A stretch of 64,000 nucleotides of DNA from Bacteroidales bacterium (GTDB taxonomy: Bacteria; Bacteroidota; Bacteroidia; Bacteroidales; F082), in NCBI GenBank assembly GCA_017439405.1, contig JAFSJF010000069.1, positions 62,001 to 126,000 on the forward strand, given 5' to 3'. The position numbers and the translations under genes are program-made. The notes beneath the pieces are model-generated. The model saw only the letters and a list, made by a program, of their open reading frames with translations, had not been told where the DNA came from and did not search any database. Of this stretch, positions 9,260 through 17,928 are shown piece after piece. Position 1 is the first letter of the stretch. Each line of letters begins with the position of its first letter.

Positions 9260-10306
9260 ATGAATAAGCATCTCATCTTTGCACTCATCATTTTGGTTTT
9301 TGGCCTTCAAATGAACCGCGCCTCCGCCCAAGAGCAGCAAGCCTACAAGGTGGGCCTTGTCGGGTTCTACAACCTCGAAAACCTCTTCGACACCATCAAC
9401 GACCCCAACAAGAACGATGAAGAGTTCCTGCCCCAAGGCGCCAACCAATGGGACAGCGAGAAATACATGTCCAAGCTCCACAACATGGCCTACGCCATCT
9501 CCACCATCGGCACCGACTGGTCGCCCGACGGCGTGGCGGTTTTGGGCATGAGCGAGATGGAAAACCGCACCGTGCTCGAAGACCTCGTTGCCCAGCCGGA
9601 ACTGAAGGACCGCAACTACCAGGTGGTGCACTACGACTCGCCCGACCGCCGTGGCGTGGACGTGGCACTCATCTATAACCCCAAATATTTCAAGATGACG
9701 AGCAGCAAGTCCTATCGTACCGTCGTCCCCAGCGACCCTGAGTTCATCACCCGCGACCAATTGGTCGTCAGTGGCCTCTTCGATGGCGAGCCGATGCACT
9801 TCATCGTCATGCACTGGCCGTCGCGCGCCGGCGGCGAGAAACGCTCGATGCCTGGCCGCGTGGCCGCCGCCGAGCTGTGCCGCCACATCGCCGACAGCAT
9901 CATGCGCGACGACCCGAATGCCAAGATCATCATGATGGGCGACTTCAACGACTATCCCGACAACAGGACCGTCACCGAGCACCTGCGTGCCTCCGGCGAC
10001 ATGAAAGACCTGCGCGACGGCGAGTTCTACAACCCCATGTACGACCTCCACAAAAAAGGCATCGGCACCAACTACTACCGCGACGTGCCCGGCGTGCTCG
10101 ACCAAATGATCCTCACCCCTGCCCTATTGCCTAATGGCTACGACAGCTACCAATTCAAGAACGCGAAGGTGCACAACAAGGAGTTCCTGAAACAGCATGG
10201 CGGAAAGTACAACGGCTACCCCTTCCGCACCTTCGGCAGCGGCGTGTGGATGGGCGGCTACAGCGACCATTTCCCTGTTTACGTCATTCTCCTTAAAAAG
10301 GCTTAA
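9260..10306 (+). CDS. Secreted endonuclease/exonuclease/phosphatase family protein
   Basis: A 348-residue protein with a signal peptide (MNKHLIFALIILVFGLQMNRASAQ). The fold's metal and catalytic motifs are visible: FYNLENLFD near the mature N-terminus, SEMENRTVLEDL (the metal-binding Glu), HYDSPDRRGVDVALIY, FIVMHWPSRAGG, MMGDFNDYPD (Asp and Asn of the active site) and the C-terminal GYSDHFPVYV (Asp-His pair). It is therefore likely an active metal-dependent phosphodiesterase of the DNase I / inositol phosphatase type, exported to the periplasm or cell surface. Similar secreted enzymes occur near TonB-receptor/DUF5689 pairs, such as the one at 1-4544, from which this gene is separated by the Rpn and FISUMP genes. 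Its stop overlaps that of maf by four bases. Confidence 0.87.
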   Translation: MNKHLIFALIILVFGLQMNRASAQEQQAYKVGLVGFYNLENLFDTINDPNKNDEEFLPQGANQWDSEKYMSKLHNMAYAISTIGTDWSPDGVAVLGMSEMENRTVLEDLVAQPELKDRNYQVVHYDSPDRRGVDVALIYNPKYFKMTSSKSYRTVVPSDPEFITRDQLVVSGLFDGEPMHFIVMHWPSRAGGEKRSMPGRVAAAELCRHIADSIMRDDPNAKIIMMGDFNDYPDNRTVTEHLRASGDMKDLRDGEFYNPMYDLHKKGIGTNYYRDVPGVLDQMILTPALLPNGYDSYQFKNAKVHNKEFLKQHGGKYNGYPFRTFGSGVWMGGYSDHFPVYVILLKKA

Positions 10307-10884
10307 AAACCTTTCAAAACCTGATAGAGCCGTTGTGTAGGCAGGCCCATCACGTTATAGAACGAGCCTTCCAAGCCGCTGATGCCCACATAGCCAATCC
10401 ATTCCTGGATGCCGTAGGCACCTGCTTTGTCGAAAGGCTGGCAATGCACTATGTAATAGTCGATTTCGTCTTTTTCCAAAGGTGCAAACGTCACTTGCGA
10501 AATGGCCGAAAACGACTCGGTTTTTTCCACTGTTCGCACAGTGACACCCGTCACCACATGATGCACCCTGTCCGAAAGCTGTTCCAACATCCTGAAGGCA
10601 TCGGCAGCGTCTTTCGGCTTGCCGAGAATCTCGCCTTCGGAAATCACCACCGTGTCCGCCGTAACCAGAAGATAGCCTGTGGGAAGCTCGTCATCGCTGA
10701 AAGCCAGCGATTTTTGCAGACTCAGATGTTTCGGAACCTCATCCAAAGGCATGTCGGGAGGAAAGGTTTCTGGTGTTTCCTTGGTCAAGACCGTGAAATC
10801 CACACCCATGCCGTGCAAAAGTTCTTGTCGGCGCGGCGACTTGGACGCGAGGACGATTTGGTATTGTTTTAGGTTTTCAAGCAT
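10303..10884 (-). CDS. maf: Maf family nucleotide pyrophosphatase
   Basis: A 193-residue protein of the Maf/YhdE family, which hydrolyses non-canonical or modified nucleoside triphosphates (dTTP/UTP type) in the cytoplasm. The opening LASKSPRRQELL carries the conserved S-x-S-x-R-R phosphate-binding motif. TADTVV has the catalytic Asp, LGKPKDAADAFRML the Lys that follows, and DKAGAYGIQ the typical late motif. Length is normal. It lies 12 bases downstream of kdsC on the same strand and is probably co-transcribed with it. It converges with the endonuclease/phosphatase gene and overlaps its end by four bases. Confidence 0.93.
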   Translation of the reverse strand: MLENLKQYQIVLASKSPRRQELLHGMGVDFTVLTKETPETFPPDMPLDEVPKHLSLQKSLAFSDDELPTGYLLVTADTVVISEGEILGKPKDAADAFRMLEQLSDRVHHVVTGVTVRTVEKTESFSAISQVTFAPLEKDEIDYYIVHCQPFDKAGAYGIQEWIGYVGISGLEGSFYNVMGLPTQRLYQVLKGF

Positions 10885-10896
10885 CGGTTTGTTGTT

Positions 10897-11409
10897 TTAC
10901 CACGAATATGCCTCCGCCGACATCCACTTGCCGTGGGCGGTCAACACCTGTTTGATTAAGTCGCGCACGCAGCCCTTGCCGCCTTCTTTCGGGCTGACGT
11001 AGCCGCTGATTTCGCGCACCTCGTCGGCGGCATCGGCGGGACAGGCTGCCAAGCCCACCGACTGCATCACACGAATGTCGGGGATGTCGTCGCCCATGAA
11101 GACGATTTCCTCCTTTTTCAGGCCTTTTTGCTCCATGTATTCGTTGAGTTTCAGCACTTTGTGTGGAACACCAGTAAACACGTCGGTCACGCCGAGGCTG
11201 TTCATCCGCACCTCCATCGAGGGACAGACGGCACCCGAAATGACCGCCACGTTATAGCCGAGTTTGGTGGCCAGTTGCAGCGCATAGCCGTCTTTCACGT
11301 TGGTGGCGCGCCACGGGTGGCCTTCGTGGTCGGAATAGACCTTGCCGTCGGTCATCACGCCGTCATAGTCGAAAACAAAAGTGGTGATAGGTTGGAACAA
11401 GTTGCTCAT
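10897..11409 (-). CDS. kdsC: KdsC-type HAD phosphatase (Kdo-8-phosphate phosphatase)
   Basis: A 170-residue HAD hydrolase of the small, cap-less C0 type that acts as a tetramer. FVFDYDGVMTDG carries the nucleophile Asp14 and the acid/base Asp16. VISGA carries motif II, and VFMGDDIPD the metal-binding aspartates. The family removes the phosphate of 3-deoxy-D-manno-octulosonate 8-phosphate in lipopolysaccharide core synthesis. It is followed by maf. A promoter box lies 18 bases upstream, divergent from that of rsfS. Confidence 0.9.
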   Translation of the reverse strand: MSNLFQPITTFVFDYDGVMTDGKVYSDHEGHPWRATNVKDGYALQLATKLGYNVAVISGAVCPSMEVRMNSLGVTDVFTGVPHKVLKLNEYMEQKGLKKEEIVFMGDDIPDIRVMQSVGLAACPADAADEVREISGYVSPKEGGKGCVRDLIKQVLTAHGKWMSAEAYSW

Positions 11410-11426
11410 TACATCGAAATTTTGGC

Positions 11427-11434
11427 CAAAGATA
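11427..11434 (-). promoter_or_regulatory. Promoter -7 box for kdsC-maf
   Basis: TATCTTTG on the minus strand, 18 bases upstream of the kdsC start, gives a very short leader. Confidence 0.65.
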
Positions 11435-11475
11435 GGTATTTTTTGAGAAAAGAGGCTTGATAAAGTAAAAATGCT

Positions 11476-11483
11476 TAATTTTG
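11476..11483 (+). promoter_or_regulatory. Promoter -7 box for rsfS-ftsH
   Basis: TAATTTTG matches TAnnTTTG, with a TTG 19 bases upstream (11457) as the -33 box. It is 20 bases before the rsfS ATG. Confidence 0.7.
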
Positions 11484-11502
11484 CACTTCATTTTTTTGCA
11501 TT

Positions 11503-11880
11503 ATGAGAGTCAGACATCAGACAGATAACGTAGAAGAGATTGTGGCCGCAACGATTGAGGCCATGGAAGCCGTTAAAGGAAAAGACATCGTCACCTTGGA
11601 CCTGAGGGAAATCACCACCGCCGTGACAGACTATTTCGTCATCTGCCACGCGCCGTCGAAGACGCAGGTGGACGCCATCGCCGACAAGGTGGAGGATCTG
11701 GTCTTTGAGAAAACCAACACCAAGCCTTACCATGTGGAAGGCCGCGAAAATACGGAATGGATTTTGATAGACTTCGTGGACGTTGTCGTCCATGTGTTCC
11801 TCGAATCGGCGAGAGGCTACTACAAATTGGAGGAACTTTGGGCCGATGCCGAAAGGATTGTCAAGCAAAACGAAGACTAA
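11503..11880 (+). CDS. rsfS: Ribosome silencing factor RsfS
   Basis: A 125-residue protein of the RsfS/Iojap family, which binds ribosomal protein L14 and blocks joining of the subunits when nutrients are low. The signature DIVTLDLREITTAVTDYFVI is followed by SKTQVDAIADKVED, WILIDFVDVVVHVF and the C-terminal YYKLEELWADA, all standard for the family. Length is normal. It has its own promoter and is followed 23 bases later by ftsH on the same strand, an order common in Bacteroidetes. Confidence 0.95.
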   Translation: MRVRHQTDNVEEIVAATIEAMEAVKGKDIVTLDLREITTAVTDYFVICHAPSKTQVDAIADKVEDLVFEKTNTKPYHVEGRENTEWILIDFVDVVVHVFLESARGYYKLEELWADAERIVKQNED

Positions 11881-11903
11881 CAAAATCAAAACCAACATTT
11901 TAG

Positions 11904-13934
11904 ATGAAGAAAAAAGAGACTAACGACGCTGGCAACCAACCTAACCAGCCGCCTCAGCCCAACCAACCCAACAAGCGCCCAAATGACAAAAGGCGCTTCA
12001 GTTTCTATTGGATTTATGTCATTTTGTTCGCCATCCTGATTGGATTGCAGTTTTTTGGCAGAGACGCTGCCACGCCTCAGGAAAAAATCGACCAAGGCAA
12101 GCTCATCGAACTGCTGAAAAACGGGGAGGTGGAACGCATCGACTTGGTGAACAAGCAAGATGCCGAAGTTTACCTGAACCGAAAAGGCCTCTCAAGGCAA
12201 TTCCCCGACGTGAAAGCCACCGCCGACGGCACCACCGAAACACCGAGCTACACCTACAAAATCGGCGACTTGGCACGCTTTGAGGAAACCGTTTCGGAAG
12301 CCCAGGCCGATTTGGACAAGCCCGTGTATATCACCAATGTAAGCCGCAACAACTGGGTGGCTGGCATCTTGGAGTGGATTATCCCGCTTGCCCTGCTCCT
12401 CGTGTTCTACATCATCCTGATGCGCGGCATGGGACGCAGCATGGGCGGCGCCGGCTCCATCTTCAACATCGGCAAGTCGAGGGCGCAGCTTTACGACAAG
12501 GAAAACGGCAACGTCAATGTCACCTTCAAGGATGTCGCCGGACTCGAAGAGGCCAAAGTGGAAATCATGGAAGTCGTTGATTTCCTAAAGAATCCGGAGA
12601 AATACACCAAACTCGGCGGCAAGATTCCAAAGGGCGTTTTGCTCGTCGGCCCTCCCGGAACGGGTAAGACCCTGTTGGCCAAGAGTGTGGCGGGCGAAGC
12701 CAACGTGCCGTTCTTCAGCCTGTCGGGGTCCGACTTCGTGGAGATGTTCGTTGGCGTGGGTGCTTCGCGCGTGCGCGACCTTTTTAATAATGCCAAGTCG
12801 AAGTCGCCGTGCATCATCTTCATCGACGAAATCGATGCCATCGGTCGCGCCCGTGGCCGCAACGCCATCACGGGCGGCAACGACGAGCGCGAAAGCACGC
12901 TGAACCAACTGCTTACGGAGATGGACGGCTTTGGCACCAACTCAGGCGTCATCGTGTTGGCCGCCACCAACCGCGCCGACATCCTCGACAAGGCCCTACT
13001 CCGTGCCGGCCGCTTCGACCGCCAAATCTACGTCGAGCTTCCCGACATCGTTGGCCGCAAGGAAATCTTCGAGGTTCACATGCGCAACTTGAAGCTCAAC
13101 GCCGACGTGGACAAGGAGTTTCTGGCCAAGCAAACGCCAGGCTTCTCAGGCGCCGACATCGCCAACGTGTGCAACGAGGCCGCGCTGATGGCCGCCCGCA
13201 AAGGAAAAGAGGAAATCAGCAAGCAAGACTTCCTCGATGCCGTGGACCGCATCATCGGCGGCTTGGAGAAGAAGAACAAGATCATCACCGCCGAGGAGAA
13301 GAAGGTCATCGCCTTCCACGAGGCGGGACACGCCACCACAAGCTGGCTGCTGCAATACGCCCACCCGTTGGTGAAAGTCACCATCGTGCCACGCGGCAAG
13401 TCGCTCGGCGCGGCATGGTATCTGCCCGAAGAACGCCAGATCACGACCAAGGAGCAGATGTACCACGAGATGATCGCCACCCTTGGCGGACGCGCCGCCG
13501 AGCAGGTGGTGTTCGGCCAGATCTCGACCGGAGCCTTGTCTGACCTCGAAAAGGTGACCAAACAAGCCTTCGCCATGGTGACCTATTACGGTTTGGACGA
13601 GGAAATCGGCAACCTAAGCTATTATGACTCAACAGGTCAGCAAGACTACAGCCTCACCAAGCCCTACAGCGAGAAGACCGCCGAGACCATCGACAAGCGC
13701 GTGAGCGTCATCGTCGAGAAAGCCTATCAGGAAGCCATCGCCATCCTCACCGAGCACCGCGACGGCCTTGGCCAATTGGCCCAAAAGCTCATCGAAGAAG
13801 AGGTCATCTTCGGCGAAGACCTGGAACGCATTTTCGGCAAACGGCCGTGGGGCAACTCGGAAGACGAGAAGCTGAAGAACGCCACCGTCAAAGCCGCTGA
13901 AAACCAACCCGAACAAGAACCTGAAAAAGCATAA
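11904..13934 (+). CDS. ftsH: ATP-dependent zinc metalloprotease FtsH
   Basis: A 676-residue membrane-anchored AAA+ protease that degrades misfolded membrane and regulatory proteins. The N-terminus has a proline/asparagine-rich cytoplasmic lead (residues 1-30), then transmembrane helix 1 (about 33-50), a periplasmic domain, and transmembrane helix 2 (about 155-172). The AAA domain shows Walker A GPPGTGKT at about 248, Walker [12 protein letters not shown] and the second-region [20 protein letters not shown]. The protease domain has the zinc site HEAGH at about 472 and the later [15 protein letters not shown] region. Length and order are normal. It is transcribed with rsfS upstream and the LUD gene four bases downstream. 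Confidence 0.97.
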   Translation: MKKKETNDAGNQPNQPPQPNQPNKRPNDKRRFSFYWIYVILFAILIGLQFFGRDAATPQEKIDQGKLIELLKNGEVERIDLVNKQDAEVYLNRKGLSRQFPDVKATADGTTETPSYTYKIGDLARFEETVSEAQADLDKPVYITNVSRNNWVAGILEWIIPLALLLVFYIILMRGMGRSMGGAGSIFNIGKSRAQLYDKENGNVNVTFKDVAGLEEAKVEIMEVVDFLKNPEKYTKLGGKIPKGVLLVGPPGTGKTLLAKSVAGEANVPFFSLSGSDFVEMFVGVGASRVRDLFNNAKSKSPCIIFIDEIDAIGRARGRNAITGGNDERESTLNQLLTEMDGFGTNSGVIVLAATNRADILDKALLRAGRFDRQIYVELPDIVGRKEIFEVHMRNLKLNADVDKEFLAKQTPGFSGADIANVCNEAALMAARKGKEEISKQDFLDAVDRIIGGLEKKNKIITAEEKKVIAFHEAGHATTSWLLQYAHPLVKVTIVPRGKSLGAAWYLPEERQITTKEQMYHEMIATLGGRAAEQVVFGQISTGALSDLEKVTKQAFAMVTYYGLDEEIGNLSYYDSTGQQDYSLTKPYSEKTAETIDKRVSVIVEKAYQEAIAILTEHRDGLGQLAQKLIEEEVIFGEDLERIFGKRPWGNSEDEKLKNATVKAAENQPEQEPEKA

Positions 13935-13937
13935 GCC

Positions 13938-14609
13938 ATGGCATGGGGTTACAAAGCCGACAACCGCGACACTACCTATAAGGAACAAATCCTGGCCAAA
14001 GTGCGCAACGCCCTCCTTGAAAAACAAGAGGCATTGTTCAAGGACATCGACCAGCACACCGAGACATGGGTTCCCATCAAGGAAGAAGACGGCACCGCAG
14101 TCACCTTCGCGCAGAACTTCACGGAAAACAGGGGCATCTTCATTTATCTGGAAAGCGAGCGTGAGTTCGCCGACTGCCTTAAGCAACTCGCCCCCGAAAA
14201 TGGATGGGAGCCGCTGTGGTGCACCAGTCCCGCCATGCAAGCGTTGTTCGACAAATACGGCATTTCCTACACAACCTCGCCTGAGCGCGAACCCAAGCAA
14301 AAATTGGTCAGCCTGACGGACTGCGAATGCCTGTTGGCGCAAACCGGCAGCATCCTCATCTCCGATGCGCTGACGCTAACCCGCGAGGCCTACGCCATGC
14401 CCGACATCCTCTTGGTGTTTGCCACTACGGAACAAATCGTAGGCGGACTGAAAGACGCCTTACTGTCCGTGGAGAAGAAATACAAGGGAAACAAGCCCTC
14501 GCAACTGAGCATCATCACCGGCCCGAGCCGCTGCTCCGACATCGAGCAGACCTTGGTCATCGGGGCCAGTGGCCTCAGGCAGGTGGCCGTATTCCTTGTG
14601 GAAGATTGA
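13938..14609 (+). CDS. LUD domain protein (LutC-like)
   Basis: A 223-residue protein with a LUD domain like that of LutC/YkgG. Conserved features are the central CECLLAQTGSILISD and the C-terminal LSIITGPSRCSDIEQTLVIG, which in this family contribute to a nucleotide- or CoA-like pocket. LutC works in lactate oxidation with LutA and LutB, but those genes are absent here, so the role is uncertain. It begins four bases after the ftsH stop and is probably in the same transcript. In related genomes this gene is often followed by cdsA; here degenerate sequence follows instead. Confidence 0.85.
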   Translation: MAWGYKADNRDTTYKEQILAKVRNALLEKQEALFKDIDQHTETWVPIKEEDGTAVTFAQNFTENRGIFIYLESEREFADCLKQLAPENGWEPLWCTSPAMQALFDKYGISYTTSPEREPKQKLVSLTDCECLLAQTGSILISDALTLTREAYAMPDILLVFATTEQIVGGLKDALLSVEKKYKGNKPSQLSIITGPSRCSDIEQTLVIGASGLRQVAVFLVED

Positions 14610-14616
14610 TTCCAAA

Positions 14617-14822
14617 TGCGGAAGGAATGGAATACCATAGGATTATTACTGGTATTGGTGGTTTTGGCGACAGCCTGCCACAGCCCTCGGCGCGAGGCGA
14701 TGGCCCTTTGAACCGATTCTTGAACCTGCCAAAGAGGCTGAAACGCAAGATTCAGCCCTGGCCACCATCGACAGCCTGATGAGGCAGCGGCCCGACAGCG
14801 CGTTGGCCCTGCTGCTACCCTA
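14617..14822 (+). pseudogene. Remnant of a TPR-type lipoprotein
   Basis: From the ATG at 14617 the sequence reads as a lipoprotein signal (LLLVLVVLATACHS, PRREAMAL) and then meets a stop. A shifted frame continues EPILEPAKEAETQDSALATI and DSLMRQRPDSALALLLP before another stop at 14821. The ADSL/IDSLMRQRPDSALALL pattern is typical of the first repeat in Bacteroidales TPR lipoproteins. At least one frameshift and a stop are present and the body of the gene is gone. It lies directly behind the LUD gene. Confidence 0.6.
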
Positions 14823-14832
14823 GTTCGACACC

Positions 14833-14907
14833 TGTAGAGACGCGATGCTTGCGTCTCCCACAAACAAGACAGGCGACACGGCATTGGAGACGCATTCAAT
14901 GCGTCTC
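14833..14907. repeat. Two GAGACGC palindromes
   Basis: GAGACGC/GCGTCTC hairpins lie at 14837-14857 and 14887-14907, within the decayed gene region. They share the GTAGAGACG core of the palindromes at 25387-25821. Confidence 0.7.
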
Positions 14908-14909
14908 TG

Positions 14910-15614
14910 GAAAAATTCATATTTTTGCAGACCCATCTCCGTGCGCAAGTGGCCCGCCACGGACACTTTCCAAAACATACACTTACCGACGGAAACGGCA
15001 CACTTACGGCCAAAACCGACACACTTACAAGATAAACCGACACACTTACAAGATAAACCGACACACCCGCATACCGAGAAGACTGAAAACTGTTTTTTTG
15101 CAGCGTCGTTAACAATACAAACCAACAAGTCATGAACAACAAACACCCATCGCCGACGACTACGTCATCACCTTCACCCTTCCTAAGGGGGACGAGTACT
15201 ACAGCGAGTTCATGGTGACGGATTGAGCCTTAATTCCATGAACGCACTTTCGCTCATATCAGCCTTGCTGTTGGCCCTCGCCGCGCTGCTCCGTGGCAGT
15301 GCAGGGCGCGGGGCGGCTCGGCGCCTTATGGGGAAGCGCCATGCCGAACAGTACGATCATGCCGCCAACGAACTATGCCTTTTCGGGCGGAGGCTCGGGC
15401 AGAAGGCCGCCGTCCACCACCTTGCAAACGTTGGGGAAGAACCGCTTCACCTGTTGCCGCCCTCGCCGTCGTTCCTGTGCGCCGTCGGCGGGGCAAGGCC
15501 AAAGGCAGGCTGCGGGACATTGCCCCGCAAGGCACGACGATGGTTAGGTGGCTCGTTGTGCCGCATGGGAAAATCCACCATAAACTATAAAACAACATTT
15601 TAAATTGAACAACA
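14910..15614. other. Degenerate gap with a short tandem repeat and gene scraps
   Basis: No intact gene is recognised. At 15019-15066 there is a 21-base tandem repeat (ACACTTACAAGATAAACCGA unit, about two copies plus partial). At 15140-15226 the plus strand reads as the tail of a protein (PIADDYVITFTLPKGDEYY, then a stop) with no beginning. The 15241-15603 stretch is open in more than one frame but very GC-rich with no convincing family match. Together with the pseudogene upstream, the stretch looks like decayed accessory DNA. Confidence 0.5.
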
Positions 15615-16633
15615 ATGAAAACCAACAACAGATTCATCGTGGCCATCGTTTTGGTGGTCGTGGCGACATTGGTCGCCGTGGTCTCATGCAAGAAGGACAA
15701 CGCTAAACAAACCTCAAACAACACCGAACAGGGCCTACAGAATTCGGATAACATGGACGAATACCTTCTGGCATTCAAAGAAAAGATGCTTTCGGCCGAG
15801 AAGGGCGGCGTGACCATCACCCTCGAACAGGCCGAACGCGACCTTGGCAACCTGCTCAACTTCGACTTCGGAGACGCAAACTATGCAACTAATGTGTTAC
15901 ATTATGACACGGTTTATTCCAAGTTATCATCAACCAATGGCCAAGTAGATTATTCACACTTGGCTTGTACATATCAAGACTTGTTCAGTCAAGTCATAGA
16001 CGCCTATCATCAAGTAAACCTTCCTGAAAAAAGCGTTTACGCAATATCATGTGACTTCGATGCTAATAAAAAAACGAAGCAATTAGTGTTATTGCTGTTT
16101 TGACGACAAGAGCCCATGATGAAACAACAAGTTACACTGACGATGATTGGCGTGCTGGGAACCTGGCGGGAAGGTGTGACGGTTCTATGGTTGGCTTTTG
16201 TGGTGCTCCAGAAAAAATTGTTAACATGCTCCATGCCAATATGGGTACTTGGGCTTGTGAAAACGGAGGCCGTGTTTACTTTTCGGATGAAGGACAAGTT
16301 TGGATAGAATCAATTGACCTTGGAATGCAAGATCCAAGCAGTCCAAGTACCCATAGACTGTTTTACAAACAAGACCCAAATGGTATTTTATATTTACCAA
16401 ACACTTGTTTGTCGCACAGCGAAATCCAATACTACTATGATCAGGCTCGGAATCTTTACAACACCTGCCAAAACTATTTTTACCCTAATCATTTTCCAAA
16501 TCACCATGTTGTTACAGATTGCTACATCCAATACAAAGAAGGTACTTGGGGAATCAAAAAAAACGCATGGTGGAAAATCTACCTTTGGCACGCAAAACTA
16601 AATTGCTCTGGAACACAGCCTAACATAGATTGA
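15615..16633 (+). pseudogene. Lipoprotein split by a frameshift
   Basis: Two frames make up one protein of about 339 residues. The first (15615-16103) has a lipoprotein signal (VVVATLVAVVSCKKD) and ends abruptly at KQLVLLLF. The second frame, shifted by one base near 16085, continues VIAVLTTRAHDETTSYTDDDW to the stop at 16633. The composition runs smoothly across the junction, and each part lacks what the other supplies, so a single-base indel is the simplest reading; it could be a real mutation or a sequencing error. The join is not a classic slippery site. The protein is acid- and Asn-rich with several Cys residues in the second half (GRCDG, GFCGA, ACENG, LNCSG). I recognise no function. 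A strong terminator follows. Confidence 0.6.
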
Positions 16634-16645
16634 TTCATCGGAAAG

Positions 16646-16692
16646 GATGCTCGCCGTATCCAGTTGATTACAGCGAGCATCTTTTCTTTTTG
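16646..16692 (+). terminator. Rho-independent terminator
   Basis: GATGCTCGC (16646-16654) pairs with GCGAGCATC (16673-16681) and is followed by TTTTCTTTTT. It ends the frameshifted lipoprotein transcript. Confidence 0.8.
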
Positions 16693-16710
16693 TCTATACA
16701 ATTTGTTTTT

Positions 16711-16718
16711 TATTTTTG
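16711..16718 (+). promoter_or_regulatory. Promoter -7 box for the 16885 gene
   Basis: TATTTTTG, with a TTG 21 bases upstream. The resulting leader of about 160 bases contains the inverted repeat at 16763-16838. Confidence 0.6.
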
Positions 16719-16762
16719 CAGGACAAACTTGTAAGTAGATGAGCAAATTTAGTTTACATATT

Positions 16763-16838
16763 GGACGCGAGACTGCAAGAAACGAGACGCGAGACAATAG
16801 TGGCTCGTCCCGTGTCCCGCAGTCCCGTGTCCCACGTC
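16763..16838. repeat. Inverted 7-mer repeat (GACGCGA type) in a leader
   Basis: The left arm (16763-16795) is built of 7-base units such as GACGCGA and GACTGCA. The right arm (16803-16838) is built of the complementary type (GTCCCGT, GTCCCGC). The design is the same as the TAAGC elements but with a different unit. It lies in the 5' leader of the 16885 gene. Confidence 0.7.
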
Positions 16839-16884
16839 AAAAAACATGTAGTTTAGTTTTGAACAGTTACTTAAAAACAAAATC

Positions 16885-17877
16885 ATGCAGAAACTGATTC
16901 TTTTTATCACGGCGTTTTCACTCCAAATCTCAATGTTCGCCCAACAAAAAGGGTTCTTTTTCACGGAAAGGGATCCTGAACATTGTTCAACCAATGGGAA
17001 GTTCTCGGTGGAGACTGCCGATGGATGTTACATCGTGTCCGAGGTGAGCGTTTTGTCTTCTCTCGATGAAACGCAACTTGACATTTTGAAGTTCTCATCC
17101 GAAGGAGAGCTGCTTAACAGGGCTGTGGTTGGGAAAAACCTCGAGGTTGCTGGGCTTTTCCGAATTCCAGACGAAGAAAACCATTATTGCCTCATCCTTG
17201 ACAATGAAAACGTAGTATCAATTCCTCGAATCACACGTTTTGACGATGAATTTAACATCCTAAGCACTATTGATGTGGAATTGCCCCAAAACATCCCAAA
17301 CGACTACGTTATTTCGGCAAGGGCATTGATCAACAAAGATAGCAAGGTGTATTACACCTTCTCCAATCTTGGAGAAGAAACATGTCGCATACATTTACTT
17401 TTCACTCTTGATGGAATGCTTGAGACTTTTACCATTGAGCAACAGTTTCATAATGCTGGCTCCTCTTTCTTACTTCCTGATGAAAGCTGCTGCTCCTACA
17501 TTGATGGAAGCCTTTCACGCCTTGACGACAGCTTGTTTCTCGACCAAATCCTCTTGTTTGACAAAATCCTCGACGAGCCAGTGCCTGGTAATGTTTCGCG
17601 CCAAGTTTGGGTCAACGGTGCGTCGTATCCGACGGCAATTGCCCTTCCCGATACTTCTATCCTTATAGCGGAAGAATGCCACGAAGTTTGGTACCAAACA
17701 GATCAAGGCATAATCATAAATCAGGATTGGGAACAGATGGCGTTTTTCAAGAGCAGTCTCGAAAATGATGTGGGAAAGGTCATCACAGTGGGTAGCCATG
17801 ACACATTGGAAAGACCGGCTTATTTTCAGGCTATAGATTATGGCAAGGTGTTCGCGGACAAAATAATAAAAGAATGA
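16885..17877 (+). CDS. Secreted protein of unknown function
   Basis: A 330-residue protein with a signal peptide (MQKLILFITAFSLQISMFAQ). The body has repeating beta-type segments (DILKFSSEGELLNRAVV, ITRFDDEFNILSTIDVEL, SYPTAIALPDTSILIAEE) that recall the blades of a beta-propeller or the WD-like N-terminal part of type IX-secreted proteins, but it ends without a C-terminal sorting domain. It may be a shortened relative of such proteins. I do not recognise the family. It has its own promoter with a long structured leader, and ends at a bidirectional terminator shared with moxR. Confidence 0.7.
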   Translation: MQKLILFITAFSLQISMFAQQKGFFFTERDPEHCSTNGKFSVETADGCYIVSEVSVLSSLDETQLDILKFSSEGELLNRAVVGKNLEVAGLFRIPDEENHYCLILDNENVVSIPRITRFDDEFNILSTIDVELPQNIPNDYVISARALINKDSKVYYTFSNLGEETCRIHLLFTLDGMLETFTIEQQFHNAGSSFLLPDESCCSYIDGSLSRLDDSLFLDQILLFDKILDEPVPGNVSRQVWVNGASYPTAIALPDTSILIAEECHEVWYQTDQGIIINQDWEQMAFFKSSLENDVGKVITVGSHDTLERPAYFQAIDYGKVFADKIIKE

Positions 17878-17891
17878 TTTTCAGATGGAAT

Positions 17892-17920
17892 GCGGGATGG
17901 CGTCGGTGATGCCATCCCGT
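17892..17920. terminator. Bidirectional terminator between convergent genes
   Basis: GCGGGATGGC (17892-17901) pairs with GCCATCCCGT (17911-17920) between the ends of the plus-strand 16885 gene and the minus-strand moxR. Confidence 0.75.
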
Positions 17921-17928
17921 ATTTCGTA

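Noticed and set aside
15019-15066. Short direct repeats considered as a CRISPR array
   Set aside because: The 21-base units follow each other without spacers and no cas genes are present.
15241-15603. Open frame of about 120 residues before the frameshifted lipoprotein
   Set aside because: Its Arg/Gly/Ala-rich composition, several competing frames and lack of a family motif suggest a chance frame in GC-rich decayed DNA.
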